Source of the DNA: Diploptera punctata
Lineage: Eukaryota; Arthropoda; Insecta; Blattodea; Blaberidae
Direction: 5' to 3'
Assembly: GCA_030220185.1 (NCBI GenBank)
Contig: JASPKZ010003845.1
Span: forward strand, 1,559,501-1,623,500
Length of the DNA stretch: 64,000 nucleotides
The position numbers and the translations under genes were made by a program. The notes beneath the pieces were generated by a model, which did not search any database, was not told where the DNA came from, and saw only the letters and a program-made list of their open reading frames with translations. Below are positions 10,675 through 22,884 of the stretch, one piece after another; within the stretch, counting starts at the first letter, position 1; every line of letters starts with the position of its first letter.

Positions 10675-10905
10675 ATTTTCTTACGAGAAATTTTTTGTCT
10701 GAATGGGTATTTGAACCCAAAATCTCCAGTTTTATGCACCGATACACCAACCACTTGTGCTATCCGGGCATCACTGTTCTGACATTTTTTTTATATTTTA
10801 TATTTGTGTCAGCAAAGAGATGCCTTGATAGCATAAGTAGTTAGTGCATCAGTACGTAAAACTGGATTCAAATGCTGGTTCAGGAAAAAATTGTTCTCAT
10901 AAGAA
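10675..10905. repeat. inverted pair of tRNA-like modules
   Basis: A minus-strand tRNA-like module (10692-10772, GGTTCAAATACCC region) and a plus-strand relative (10818-10888, GGATTCAAATGC) face each other across about 45 bases. The flanks TTTTCTTACGAGAA and TTCTCATAAGAAAA continue the palindrome. They are related to the Gly-like module family. Confidence 0.55.
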
Positions 10906-11145
10906 AACGATTTAGGGATGTACACATTATGTGAAGTCCACGTAAAATTTGACTTAACACATGAAAATTGAAGTTCCTTCCCTGCTTCTCAAAGTAGTAT
11001 AACACAGCCTACTACTTTTATGGGCTATTAAAAGATTTTTAAAGTGCTTACATCCCAAAATATTATAGAATATGAACTAATTCATACGTAGCAAAGAAAT
11101 GTTATTTATTTTAATTAAAACTCTTACACGACGCAAAATATATAG
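10906..11145. other. no gene seen
   Basis: AT-rich DNA. Confidence 0.3.
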
Positions 11146-11676
11146 TTGTTACGTCAGTTACCTTTAATTTGTATAATTATTAACGCAAATTTATTAGAAC
11201 ATAAAAATGGGGATCTCGAAATTTGCTCATCTAGACTTGCATACGAGTTATCACGAGAAACTTTCCTCATGGAAGATATACGAACAACGTTCCTGCTACC
11301 AGCTACCAAACAGGAAACTACATTGAAGGAGATAAGACAAAAGAAGAGAAAAGAAATACTGGACGATTTTTACGCAACAGATGCAATGATTAATCGAGAC
11401 TGGACTGGACCAAACAACAACATACTCAGTGCAGTAACAAGACTGGCAGTGCATGGTTATCACCTCAAACTCTACAAAATTTCAAACTATCATGATTCGT
11501 CAATGGATTGCGTGTGCAAGATACCATTTCAATGTCTGTTTAAAGAGGAAAAAACCTGCTGGTATATACAGCAGAGACCAAATCTAATGCACATTTGTGC
11601 GCTCTTCTTCCTATTATTAGAACATAAAACTAAAAAAAAACATGTATTGCTTGTTGATATAAAATTAAAACCTTGA
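11146..11676 (+). pseudogene. unrecognised ORF, possibly LINE C-terminal region
   Basis: The frame is open for 176 codons, with the first ATG at 11269. I do not recognise the protein. The stretch ILSAVTRLAVHGYHLKLYKI, followed by a Cys-containing motif (DCVCK), vaguely recalls the region after the RT or RNase H domain in some LINEs. A charged segment (KEIRQKKRKEILDDFY) precedes it. No initiation context or polyadenylation signal was noted. Without a search this is only an open frame. Confidence 0.3.
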
Positions 11677-11799
11677 CAGAGATTATTACTATACTCTCAC
11701 TCTGTAAAACAAGATATCATTCTACAGTTACGTCATTTACCGAGTCATTTACAGATTTTTTTTACTTCAGTGCCACCTGTGTGTCATTCGACATTTCAG
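11677..11799. other. no gene seen
   Basis: Short spacer. Confidence 0.3.
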
Positions 11800-12135
11800 G
11801 TAATCTCTCCTGACATTGGCATATTGTAACCCACTTCTGAGATTGGAGCGCCTAGAAGGCGGGGATACATTGCCCCAATATGATAGGTAATGATGCGCCA
11901 GGAGAGGCCTTAAACCTAAACTTAATCTAATGAGGTGAATATGATATTGATGATAATGATGGCCAGATGATGTTCAGGGACCGTTTGGGCCTTAAAGTAC
12001 CTGACATCTGTCTTACAGGTGAGGAAAAACCCCGAAAAAACCTCACTCAGGAAACTTGTCCCGAGCGGGGATCGAACCCGGGCCCGCTGCATGACAAGGC
12101 AGCACGCTACGTCAAAACCACAGCGGTGGACTCAT
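11800..12135 (-). mobile_element. SINE family S1, long variant
   Basis: The minus-strand head ends near 12135 (CCACAGCGGTGG on plus). The B-box complement is GGGATCGAACCC at about 12067. The long 3' segment with GCCAGGAGAGGCC lies at 11895. Confidence 0.75.
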
Positions 12136-12180
12136 TTACAGATATTAAATAGCACATTTTAAGTACAATTATTAAAGTTA

Positions 12181-12425
12181 TCCATCCATAGTAATTCTGC
12201 CCGAGGACAGGTCTTTCACTGCATTGTCATGCTATGCTTGCAGCTTTACTAGGGAATTGTTGGTGTGGTAGCTTCCCGTTGCTTTCCACACCGGTGAAAG
12301 AAGATGATGATGATGATGATGATGATGATGGCCATATGATTTCGGGGACCGTTTGGGCCTTAAAGTTTTCCTGACATTTGTCTTACAGGCGAGGAAAAAC
12401 CCCGATAAAAACCTCACCCAGAAAA
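12181..12425 (-). mobile_element. SINE family S1, short variant lacking its head
   Basis: The tail TCCATCCATAGTAATTCTGC, an expanded GAT run at 12304-12329 and the body through CCCCGATAAAAACCTCACCC are present. It stops before the tRNA-like head, so it is a 5'-truncated copy. Confidence 0.75.
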
Positions 12426-13514
12426 ACTTGTTTTTTAAAAGAGATTGGCACTTATATTTTAATTTTTTGAAGAGGAAAAGTAGTATTCACTATCAGAAGG
12501 TTAAAAAATTAAAATGTTATTTAATTTTGTTTCAATTGTTACGTCAGTTACCATGGAATTCACCATTAACATGATAAAAATGAATTTATATTGTCAAATT
12601 AATATATTATAGATTGTATTCGTGTGTATTTTATGCATAATATCTTAGATATTCATGTACATAAATGTGCGGTAATGCACGACTATATAACTATAATCTT
12701 CTTCAAATCAAGAAAAAAGTAAAATATCATTAAGGGTTAGTCCGTTCCCTTTTTCCTCTCTACGTCACGTCAAGATCAGACGAGATGAAATTCGGACGGC
12801 AAAATAGGAACTTCACAAATTCGAAAAACAATGGAAGAAGAAATGATATTATTAAAAATATTTACTTTCATTAATCCAATATCATAATGAAAACATTCAA
12901 AACTATTGATTGTAATTGCCCATGGTCTGGAAATTAGGTTAAATTTAGATTAAGGTATCTCCTGGCAGTTCAATATCATTTATCACCCATCATATCATCG
13001 GGATAACGTAACTCCACCTTAAGCTGAAAAATAGATTACAAATCCGGCAATGCCAGAGGAGAAAGCCAGAAATATCATAATAGACAGACATTGGGCCAAA
13101 AAAAAATCTCTACTCAGTTTTTCGCCACTTTTCTTTGTTTGAAATAGCATGCAAGAAAACTTTACTCGCCATTCGCACAACCCGCAATTTTGACACGATT
13201 CAAACTCCCCAACTTAGATAAAACAGCTTGGCATCGCAATACTAAACAACAGTAAAGCTTAATATTTTAATATAAGGGAGTATTTAAATGCAGCAGTCTA
13301 CAATATGTTAGACCCAATAACACTATTTTGGTTTTCTTTAACTGTTGCTGTACTTCCTTTCAAGCAGAAAAATCTGTGTACTTGATTAGTATTCAGCAAT
13401 TGATATGATGAGAATATGTAACATTTACGTTTTAAAATCTATAATTATAAACTGAAATATAATTTTAACACAACACTTGAGATCCGCTAAAATGAATTCT
13501 GTATCATGCGTAAT
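12426..13514. other. no gene; one diverged repeat
   Basis: About 1.1 kb without coding signal. Bases 12906-13020 resemble 37-130. The string GTTACGTCAGTTACC at 12538 also occurs at 11147. Confidence 0.35.
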
Positions 13515-14316
13515 AACATGCATTTCCGGAATTGAGCTCATGTTTAATCTCTTTCACCACCTCATTCCTGTTTGTAATTACTAAGTATTGTTTCTAGATA
13601 CTTGAATTCAGCGACTTCTTCAAAATGTCCCTCGTTTGTCTATAACTGTTAATTTCCATTAAATAATGCATTTCTATGTGTGACCATATAAAACTACATC
13701 AAATTATTATTAATGTTATTCTCCAACTCATTCTTGGCCTACCTTCTAGACGCTTTCCCTCTGGTTTTCCTACAAGGAGTTTCCAAGCCCCTCCTTCATT
13801 TCCCATCGCAGTCTACTAGACTTAACTGTTACTATATCTGGTTTCCTATAAAGGTAATGTATATCACTGTTAAGTAGTTTTCTCCATTCACCTGTTTGTT
13901 CATTTCTCTTTGGTCCAAAAATGTCCCTAGGAATTTTATTTTCAAATGCTCGTAATCTTTTCTCCTCCCATGTTTCACACCCATATAATATAACTGGAAG
14001 AAAAAGTTATATTTTTTTCAGTTTAACTTTTTTTAGAGCAGTTGTGACAAGAATGTCTGTAATGAATAATTCTGCATTTCCAGAATTGAACCCACGTTCG
14101 TTTAATTTTTTTGTGCACCTCATTCGTGTTTGTAATTATTTTTCTTAGGTATCTGAATTCAGCCACTTCTTCAAAATTTCCCCTCATTTGTCATTAGCTG
14201 TCCATTTCCATTATATAATGTATGTTCTATGTGTGATCATATATTTAGTTTTATTGATGTTTACTCCCAGCCCCAATTCTTAGTGTTACTCAATAGAGTG
14301 TGCGTGTTGGTCCTTA
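13515..14316 (-). mobile_element. LINE family A, two antisense fragments
   Basis: 13515-13700 corresponds to the end of the RT domain. 13705-14316 runs from the C-terminus (CTCATTCTTGGCCTACC) back through the RT (TTCAGCCACTTCTTCAAAAT, ending near GTGCGTGTTGGTC). Because the first piece repeats part of the second, there are two insertions or a local rearrangement. All frames are broken. Confidence 0.75.
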
Positions 14317-15020
<704 letters not shown>

Positions 15021-15184
15021 TCTGCTATTTGTCTGCTTTACTATTTTTAGATTTCCCTACTTTATAAAATCTTATTTCTATTTCTTATTTATTTTTGTTG
15101 TGTTACCATTCTTAAAAAATGTAAAAAATCAATTCTGTAACGTACACCAATGTAATATGTGAATGCGTTTCCTTGAAATCTCAT
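15021..15184. other. no gene seen
   Basis: AT-rich spacer. Confidence 0.3.
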
Positions 15185-15345
15185 ACGATCGATTGACGCT
15201 ATGGAACACACAGGTTCATGATCGCGCGGACATACATACTTATTCTAACTCACTGGCACTATCGGCTCTGTAGGTTCGTGGCCACGCGGACATAAACTCT
15301 CCATACATCCTTATCCTGATTTGATGTTTTCCAACATCACCTGTA
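15185..15345 (-). mobile_element. LINE family A 3' ends
   Basis: Two partial antisense copies of the terminal segment (ACACAGGTTCATGATCGCGC and CACTGGCACTATCGGCTC), one after the other. Confidence 0.65.
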
Positions 15346-15349
15346 TAAA

Positions 15350-15620
15350 TTTTAACCTCGGTGAAGTGGAAGAGAAGACCTTATTATCTTAACTCCATCG
15401 AGAAGACCTTATTATCTTAACTCCATCAGGTAAAATAAATAAACCATTAAATAGGAAACCATTGGGGTAGTGGAAGATGATGGCTCCCGCCTTTTTATTT
15501 TTATTTAGCCTAATAAGGTCATGTGGCCTTCTCTTCCATTCACCAGGACAAACATTGTTATATTAGAATACAGCAATCACAATTAACTCTAATATTAAAT
15601 ACTAAATGAAAATTTGATCA
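15350..15620. repeat. LINE 3'-UTR modules, facing copies
   Basis: A plus copy (AACCTCGGTGAAGTGGAAGA to AGGTAAAATAAATAAACC) includes a perfect internal repeat of GAGAAGACCTTATTATCTTA. A minus copy (TTTATTTAGCCTAATAAGGT) follows about 40 bases later. Confidence 0.55.
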
Positions 15621-16149
15621 ATAAGATAATATCTATAAGATTAATAACCATAATACAATAATGTTAATGATAATTAAAATTAACATTAAAACTAATAACA
15701 AAATTTATACAAGCAAGATAAATTAAATAGTTTGATTGACTGTCCCTATCTAATGTACATCAAAAAACAAAGAAAAAATTACATTTAGAGAACTAAATTT
15801 TCGTTTATACAATATTTAAACAAATGAAAATATTTGTTAATCTTAATACTATTTTCATAAATAATTTAATAATCGTAAAAAGAATACTATCAGTTAGGTG
15901 TATAAGTTAATTTGTTATTAAATTATTCTTTAGCTTGTTTTTGAACGATGTTATAGTTGACAGTCTCTGAAATAGGGGCGGAAATTAGACTATGGTATTT
16001 ATTTCCTTACATTGTGAGTCGATCATAGGTTCAATAAGGTGCCAGAATGTTTAGTGCTGTTTAAAAATCGTGATCACATCGGAAGTGAACTCGCGGCCCT
16101 TAAGGCTTCTATTGTTTTAACCAACTACTTTAAGGCGTGACTCAGCCTG
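15621..16149. other. no gene seen
   Basis: Very AT-rich. It may be a continuation of the LINE 3' UTR. Confidence 0.35.
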
Positions 16150-16410
16150 TATAGTTTATCTCCCTCAAATTATGATTAATATTATTCTCATTCTTGTCCT
16201 CTGGCTTCTCTGCAAGAATTTCCCATGCCCCTCTTTCATTCCCCATTTCTGCCACATGCCCTTGTCAATGCAATCTACGAGACTTAATTGTTCTAATTAT
16301 ATATGTTTCCCATAAAGATCATATTATTCATTGTTATGTAGTTTTTCTCCATTAACCTGTCAGTTCGACTCTCTTTGGTTCAAAATGTTCCCTCACAACG
16401 TTTTTATCTT
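16150..16410 (-). mobile_element. LINE family A fragment
   Basis: Antisense C-terminal region (CTGTATAGTTTATCTCCCTC, CATGCCCCTCTTTCATTCCC, GTTTTTCTCCATTAACCTGT) with small deletions. Confidence 0.7.
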
Positions 16411-16639
16411 AATTATCTTTAATGGTAATTCAAATTGCGAGTAATTCCAATAATATAGTAAGTCTACGACACACTTTTACTTCACTTACGAAGGATACTA
16501 TTCTCAGGATCTTTACCTTTTAAAAATCATTCCCCTCCAGCCAGTTTTTATACCCGTCAACCTCGGTATAAGAGGCGAGTACCTTAACCCCTTCCACTCG
16601 TATTTAACACAGAATTATACATTTCATTAAATTCCGATT

Positions 16640-16920
16640 TGGGGGGGGGTAGGGATTCATTTTATGTCTGTACATATGGTCTTTATGATTTGCATGTATG
16701 AGTGTAGAAATGTTATTGTGCAAGTAGCCTCCTATAGACATAGACTTTATATATACTTTTTTAAATGATTTATACCTTTTCTATGGAAGAATAAGGTGTG
16801 TAAAATACTGTAGTTATGTATTTATGTATTTTGTATTCGCATATTTTCTATTCATGAAACAGGAATATGCAAGTACGGCCGAAGAGGCCCATGCACAATG
16901 TAAATGAAAATGTATGTATT
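16640..16920 (+). mobile_element. LINE family E 3'-UTR fragment
   Basis: Ends in GCCGAAGAGGCCCATGCACA, a motif shared with 40555-40600 (plus) and 38866-38890 (minus), where it lies near family E coding fragments. Non-coding. Confidence 0.45.
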
Positions 16921-17159
16921 TCGTTTCTTTCGAAAAAGTCGATAAATTTCCACTGCATCATTAGTCCACCACCACTAGTCCACGGTGAGATATGCAACCT
17001 ACGGTATACATAGGTATACGTAGGTTTATGGATGAGGGAGAGGATGAGATATTTTTCTCTTTTTTATATTTATACACAAGTGTTCTTTTGTTTTAAGTGT
17101 AGATGTATAGTATGTGATTGACATGTAGGCCTACTGGATACGTAGACATATAGCATATG
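16921..17159. other. no gene seen
   Basis: AT-rich spacer. Confidence 0.3.
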
Positions 17160-17182
17160 TGTACACACACACACACAGACAC

Positions 17183-17231
<49 letters not shown>
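17160..17231. repeat. microsatellite (CA)n then (TA)n
   Basis: CACACA followed by about 22 TA units. Confidence 0.95.
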
Positions 17232-17234
<3 letters not shown>

Positions 17235-17329
17235 TTCATTAATTTTGAGGATTTTCCTCTTTATTGAGGGTTTTCCCAACCAATATTACTAATTAACATG
17301 AATTTTCAAAAAAAAAATATGTATAAATG

Positions 17330-17633
17330 ACTACGGACTTAGACATTATCAATTTGCAACAAACAATCACAAATTTCCCTTAATTAAAGTTCTCTATCAT
17401 TCTCTGTCCTATATGTCTTCATCTGTTACACCAAATCTCCCCATTGAATTTTGAATGTTATTCTTCCAGGTTGTTCTTGATCTTCCTTTTCTGCTCCTTC
17501 TTTCAATTTTCCATGCATAGACAACCTTTGGTAGTCTTCCATCCTACATTCTTCTTACGTGTCCATATCATTTTAGCCTTCTGTGTTCAATCTCATTTAT
17601 TGTACTTCTTTCTGCATTCATCCATTTTCCAAT

Positions 17634-17669
<36 letters not shown>

Positions 17670-17965
17670 CCCAGTCGAGCTCTTCTCCAGACTCCAAAAA
17701 TTCATTTCAACTGAATTTATTCGGTTAACATGTTGTTGTGTCATTGTCTAAACTTCCGCCGATCCATATAACGTTATACTTTCTTGTAAGGACTTTTATA
17801 TATATATATATTTTTTTTGTTATTATTCAGGATTGTTTCTCTTATTTACACAGATATCCTCAACCAAAATATACAATCTTTTTCTTCCACACTTCCCAAT
17901 ATTGTGTCTGCTTCTGTCATATTTCTCTTCTTCCATGTAGTCTTGAATTCCCTTTTTCCACTTTG
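17330..17965 (-). mobile_element. LINE family B C-terminal region, antisense
   Basis: The minus strand contains decayed pieces of a LINE C-terminus: NEIEHRRLKWYGHVRRM and a basic proline-poor tail, with RT-proximal sequence further 5'. A (TA)n run at 17639-17668 interrupts it. Similar RWYGHIQRM motifs occur at 62192-62565. Confidence 0.5.
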
Positions 17966-17972
17966 GCTTTGA

Positions 17973-17975
17973 TAC

Positions 17976-18013
<38 letters not shown>
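17973..18013. repeat. (TA)n microsatellite
   Basis: About 20 units, abutting the (ACTT)n complement of the LINE A tail. Confidence 0.95.
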
Positions 18014-18015
<2 letters not shown>

Positions 18016-18241
18016 TTACTTACTTACTTACTCACTGGCACTATCGAACCCGTAGGTTCATGGCCGCGCGGACATAAGCTCTCCATACATCCCTATCTAG
18101 AGCTAATGCTTTCCAATTATTCCCTGTATAATCTACTTCCCTCAAATCATAGTTAATGTTGTTCTCCCACCTCATTCTTGGTCTACCAACTGGGCGTTTT
18201 CCCTCTGGCTTTCCTACAAGAAGCTTCCATGCACGTCTTTC

Positions 18242-18246
<5 letters not shown>
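18014..18246 (-). mobile_element. LINE family A 3' end with (AGTA)n tail
   Basis: The plus strand reads ACTTACTTACTTACTTACTC, then CACTGGCACTATCGAACCCG, then the conserved C-terminus. The minus frame encodes GKPEGKRPVGRPRMRWENN intact. The 5' side is cut by a (TA)n run. Confidence 0.8.
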
Positions 18247-18276
<30 letters not shown>

Positions 18277-18565
18277 GATTAAGAAAGTTTTCTTGGGTTT
18301 TCCGCGTCATGGATTCAAGGTCGGCCTCTGGCCACTGATTCCGACGTTTCGGCATGATCCCACATCAAGGATCCTGTTGATTCAAGGTCGGCCTCTGGCC
18401 ACTGATTCAGACGTTTCGGCATGATCATACATGTCATTATCAAGGGTCCAGTGAATAACAGGATCCTTGATAATGACATGTGGGATCATGCCGAAACGTC
18501 GGAATCAGTGGCCAGAGGCCGACCTTGAATCCATGACGTGGAAAACCAAGAAAACTTTCTTAATC
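18277..18565. mobile_element. Penelope-like pseudo-LTR palindrome
   Basis: The left arm (18277-18363, minus) and right arm (18479-18565, plus) are near-perfect inverted copies containing GATCATGCCGAAACGTCGG and CAGTGGCCAGAGGCCGACC. A third partial minus copy lies between them (18364-18443). Inverted and partly tandem LTR copies are a hallmark of Penelope-like elements, and the CGAAACGTCGG string is shared with 26036 and 30053. Confidence 0.6.
18467..18496 (+). ncRNA. hammerhead-like core motif
   Basis: TTGATAAT, then GACATG pairing with CATGCC (one mismatch) around TGGGAT, then GAAA. The core differs from CTGANGAT at two positions. The inverted copy at 18411-18443 has loop TATGAT and the same stem. 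Confidence 0.3.
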
Positions 18566-18823
18566 CTTGAATTGGTAAAACACAAATTTCTTCTGTTAGA
18601 TATTTCAATGTGGCGGAGCGCAGTGAAAACGGAATCCTGTATAGGTAACTGTTATTATTAGGTATATTGTATAATTATACATACATGTAAGTAGTTTATT
18701 TTTGTTCGTTTTCTTCTGATTTATTTAAAATATTAAATTAACTAAACCAACTGATGTATCTAAAAGGATACATTACGAATTTAAGGGTTAATCTTACTTA
18801 TATCCGCGAAAATTTACAATATA

Positions 18824-18870
<47 letters not shown>

Positions 18871-19046
18871 CTTATTTATTTATTTGTACCAAGTCGCCTA
18901 AAACGAGAGACACATAAAATAGGTGCATGGGTGAGAGATAATGTTTTATATCTGTTGTTTTTATGTATAAGTGTAGATGTGTGTAAGTGCTATTAGACTT
19001 GTATGTATTTGTTTATGTATTCCTAATTATACTGCTCTTTAATCGT
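18566..19046. other. no gene; (TA)n at 18830-18867
   Basis: AT-rich. 18895-19030 loosely resembles the 3'-UTR-like DNA at 17041-17130. Confidence 0.35.
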
Positions 19047-19420
19047 GGAACCGGTCTCGGTACACGCGTGGCTAGCTCGTGAGGCTGTAAAAATTTGGGT
19101 CCCAGGTTCGAATCCTGTCGGTTCCAGAGGGGTATTGGTGTTGGGCCGTACAGGGATTTTTCGGATTTTTCTCGAGGTACTCTCTTTTTCTCAAATGTTA
19201 TCCTACCAACACTCTCAATTTACTTTTCCCTCCCCTTCGTGCCATTTAATTTCGCATTCATTAATTTCATATCACCCTTCATCTAATGTCATGTTGTGAA
19301 AAATAGTTTGATGGGCCTCCATAGATAACATGTGATTTTCGGGGATAAATGAGAGAGCCCACTAAGGCTGCTGCCTTATGACTTTCAGCCTAAGCAATAC
19401 AAATGGGTAGGAGGAGCCAA
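19047..19420 (+). mobile_element. tRNA-derived SINE with closed acceptor stem
   Basis: The 79-base head, 19047-19125, has a perfect 7-bp acceptor-like stem GGAACCG/CGGTTCC, a T-arm CAGG-TTCGAAT-CCTG and an A-box-like TGGCTAGCTCGTGAGG. The anticodon arm is not regular, so I call it a SINE head rather than a tRNA gene. The non-coding body continues to about 19420 (GGGCCTCCATAGATAACATG). Confidence 0.6.
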
Positions 19421-19659
19421 GGACAGGATTGTGGTCCCATCTCGCGTACACGTGTTCACTCAAAATGTGGTGATACGAGTCATGGGAAAAGAACTTTGGG
19501 TGTCGGACCCGGAAGACGATCTAAAACACACACAACACCGTAGAGTACTTCCATTCCATTCATTCATAATATACTGGCATAGCGCAGTAGGTTTTTCAAG
19601 TCGCGGTGCTCAGAGCAGTAACTGCCCGCCCATTGCGATTTTTTTATTAGGAATATTCC
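19421..19659. other. no gene seen
   Basis: Plus-strand frames here have no recognisable motif. Confidence 0.3.
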
Positions 19660-20560
19660 ACAATACAGTGTTTCTCCTTCAACCCAAAGTGATTTTTCGC
19701 CAGAGGTTCCCATCTAAACCATCTTCTTCCCTCAAATCTCTAGCTTCCATACTTCTCCTCACTCCATCTATCCAACGTTCTCTAGATCTGCCTCTTCCAC
19801 TTCTTCCATTAGCTTTCCAATCAAGGATCTTCTTTGGTATTATATCTACTTCCATTCTTATGAGGTGTCCATATCATTTCAAATGTTTTTCTTCTATTTT
19901 TTCTAATATTTGTTTAACTTGCATAATTTCCCTTATTGTGCTGTTTCTTACCTTATCCCCTCTTGATAATCTTGTCGATCGCCTCCTTTCCTACTGCAAA
20001 CGCCTTGTTAACCTTTTTTTACTTACTATCCAGATTTCGGAACCATATAATAAAGTGCTTTTGTAACAAGGGCTTGAAATATAGTATTATTTGTTCTGTG
20101 TGTTATATTTCTGTGCTACTGAGTTCAACTTACCAATGGTTCTTCTTCCACCAGTTATTCTTCTTTCAATTTCTGTAGTTGAATTCTCATTTTTATCTAT
20201 AATAGATCCTAAATATTTAAAATGTTTAACATTACGTATTCTTCCCGAATTACATTTTAACTCATCTGTTGTATCCAATGAAAGATATTCTGTTTTATTA
20301 TAATGTATCTCTAAACCCCATTTCTTTGTATTATCTCTAATTTCCTTAACATGAAAGTTGTATCATCAGGATCCTGAGCAATCATCGCCTGATCATCTGT
20401 GAATAATAAATGGTGGAGGTAATAATTATCTTCTATTTGAATTCCCATATATTTGCAGTGTATTGATCAATTCTTTGTACAATTTAACGTAGGTGATAAA
20501 GAACATCCTTATAGTATACTTTTTTATGTCTGGAATTCTTCTGAAAATCTGTTTCCCATT
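19660..20560 (-). pseudogene. LINE family F reverse transcriptase, C-terminal part
   Basis: On the minus strand, decayed frames give FTDDQAMIAQDPDDT near 20400 (the RT FADD box with A changed to T), then RFKYLGSIIDKNENSTTEIE at 20180-20260, then LLYGSEIW and a C-terminal segment to about 19680. Many stops and frameshifts are present. This is the standard order of a non-LTR RT 3' half. Confidence 0.65.
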
Positions 20561-20652
20561 TTGATTTGGCCCTATTGTGAATAAAGAACTAAATATATTA
20601 CAAGGTTACGGGCTATAAGGCCGTCGTCCATAACTGGTGTTATTCCCAGATG

Positions 20653-20683
20653 TTTCTCCCTTGAATACGGAGAGCATCCTCAG
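20653..20683 (-). ncRNA. hammerhead-like core motif
   Basis: CTGAGGAT then, after a few unpaired bases, TCTC pairing with GGGA, then GAAA. This is a weaker stem than its partner at 20699. Confidence 0.3.
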
Positions 20684-20698
20684 TAGAAGAACTCGCTA

Positions 20699-20729
20699 CT
20701 GAAGATTCCCTCCATAGCTGAGGGAGAAA
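20699..20729 (+). ncRNA. hammerhead-like core motif
   Basis: CTGAAGA, an extra T, then TCCCTC pairing perfectly with GAGGGA around CATAGCT, then GAAA. Confidence 0.4.
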
Positions 20730-20770
20730 CACAAATTATGGACTACGGCCCTATAGCCCGAAATCTCCTA

Positions 20771-21407
20771 ATATTATTATTTTCGACCATGAAAGCCTGC
20801 ATTCTACAAACAACTAAATAACTTAATTGTGGGACAGGAACGCGCACGGCCAAAGAGTCTCTTGGAAATTCATTTCAAATGTGTTAATAAAATTGACTAA
20901 ATTTTACAACATGTGACATGAAGTTTTAAATTACTTCATAAACTCCCGTCAAATCTTATTGTTAGGAGTTCAAATCATTTCCCACCATTTATAATGATTT
21001 TTACATTTTTCTAATCATTATATGAATATATTTTCTACGATATTGAGCTGCATACGTAGCATGAATACGTGGCAGCCATATTGATTATAACAGCCAACAA
21101 AGACGTGAACCAGTGTAGCCAACATAGAGTATGTACTAATTAACTGTACACATATACTTAAAATTTTCAGAACTTACTATTTATTTTTGGGCGTTGCATT
21201 CTTTCAAATGTTAGAGTGCTTAAATTTCGTTAGGTTAGCGTTTAGGTTCGTGTATATGTTGGCTACACCCCGTGATTCCATAGTGTAAATCGTTTCATGT
21301 CTGTTGGCGCATGAGCATGATGTATGGTTGGAACTTGGAAATTTTTTTCGCGTCACATGTAAAATATCTCCATTTGCTTTTTTTTTTAGGAAAAATTGTA
21401 ATAATTC
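20771..21407. other. no gene seen
   Basis: Contains a loose inverted pair (CAGTGTAGCCAACATAGAGT near 21112 and TATGTTGGCTACACCCCGTG near 21254), possibly a remnant of a small TIR element. Confidence 0.35.
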
Positions 21408-21413
21408 TCTACC

Positions 21414-21470
<57 letters not shown>

Positions 21471-21625
21471 GCTACTGCTACAGCTACTGCTACTGCTTCT
21501 GCTACTGCTTCTCCTACTGCTGCTGCTACTGCTACCACCACCGCTGCCGTTACTGCTACCACCACCGCCGCCGCCACCACCACCTCCACCAGCACCTCCA
21601 CAACCATCACCACAACCAATACTAC
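21408..21625. repeat. compound triplet repeat (CTA/CTG/CCA)n
   Basis: CCA, CTA, CTG and CCG triplets in blocks. All six frames are open, which produces spurious poly-Leu, poly-Tyr and poly-Val ORFs. Confidence 0.95.
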
Positions 21626-22884
21626 TACACTAGGACCGACAAATGATATTTTAATATTCAATTTGTCTGACATGTTATAAAACTCTAAAAAATAACTGAG
21701 ATATAGCATTGAATAAGATTAAATATATGTAGGAAATAACACTAAGAGGTTTCTTTTAATTGTATCAATGAGTTGTAAATTTTGAAATATGAGGTGAGTC
21801 AAAATATATAACTCATTAATAATTAATTTATTAAGATATTTTGTTACCTAAACGTCATGCATATTCAATTAAAACAAAGTAATTGGCTATTAAAATTACA
21901 GTCATTATTACAAGTTTAATTGTGATCGTTTCATCTAATTTGGTGTTTCTGTGTTCGATTTTGCAATTAAATATAAAAAACGTAAATTGATAATTGAATT
22001 GTTTCACATGCAGCGAATATGTTAGTATCAAAAAGTTAATTATTTTGAAAGTAAAAAACACAAACGGAAATATTAATTGCTTGAGGGAAAATTTTATTAG
22101 AATTCATAATGAAAACTACGTTAATGGTTACGTCACAAACAATATTGTATTATGGACTGATTAGTACCCAGTGTGCGCTGCTGCGTATAAATATAACTGA
22201 AATATTAAGGTTAATTAAATGACATGGTATACATTGTGACAAACCAAACATGGCGGTTGCTTGAATCAATTTTTTAATTTCGAATTTCAGATAATCACCC
22301 ACTTCTAATGATAGGAATCGCTAGTTTTTATAATACCTACCTCGGTTTATTTTAATACGATATACTGAGTTTCGTTGTGAAATATCATAAATTGCGACAA
22401 CTAGAGCGATTTTTAAAGTTTCGTTTCAGGTGAACTCCTACACTTAATAGTTTTAGAACATAAGAGATGGCGGCTAAAACTCTTACCGTATCTGAAAACC
22501 TGTATGTACAAATTTTCGTGACAGTCGGTTGAGCGGTTTAGAAGTTGATAAAGAACAAACATACAGGCATTAATGACAGTCGTTGGAAAATCCTATTCCA
22601 CCTGGTTATGGAATTGGAAGACCCAAGAAATCTTCCGAAGAGGCTGGAGTAAAAACTAAAAGAAGAACATATATTCTTATTTCTGAAACATCTGTCACTT
22701 TAATATGGTCTTGGGAAGGGTAGCATAACAATTTTGTTTCCCTATTATCATTATAGAGTGGATAAATATTGCAACCTCTCTTTTTTGGCTCCTGGTATCC
22801 TCTGTTAATATATTGACGATTTGTTAATTTATTATCAAAAAAGACAATGCTTTGTCCGACGTATAAAAAAATAGGAGAGTTGAG
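21626..22884. other. no gene; possible transposon interior
   Basis: AT-rich. 22490-22580 contains GACAGTCGGTTGAGCGGTTT and AACAAACATACAGG, phrases common in the interiors of insect Helitrons and related elements, but no terminus could be identified. Confidence 0.35.

Larger units (their letters stand above)
20595..20770. mobile_element. Penelope-like pseudo-LTR palindrome, small
   Basis: The left arm GGGCTATAAGGCCGTCGTCC and the right arm (GGACTACGGCCCTATAGCCC on plus) are inverted copies around 20690. Each contains a CTGANGAT...GAAA motif facing away from the centre. Confidence 0.6.

Noticed and set aside
19047..19125. Possible functional tRNA with a 7-bp acceptor stem
   Set aside because: The anticodon arm is not regular and the sequence continues into a SINE-like body.
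21304..21709. Leu/Pro-, Tyr/His- and Val-rich ORFs
   Set aside because: All frames of a triplet repeat are open; no gene.
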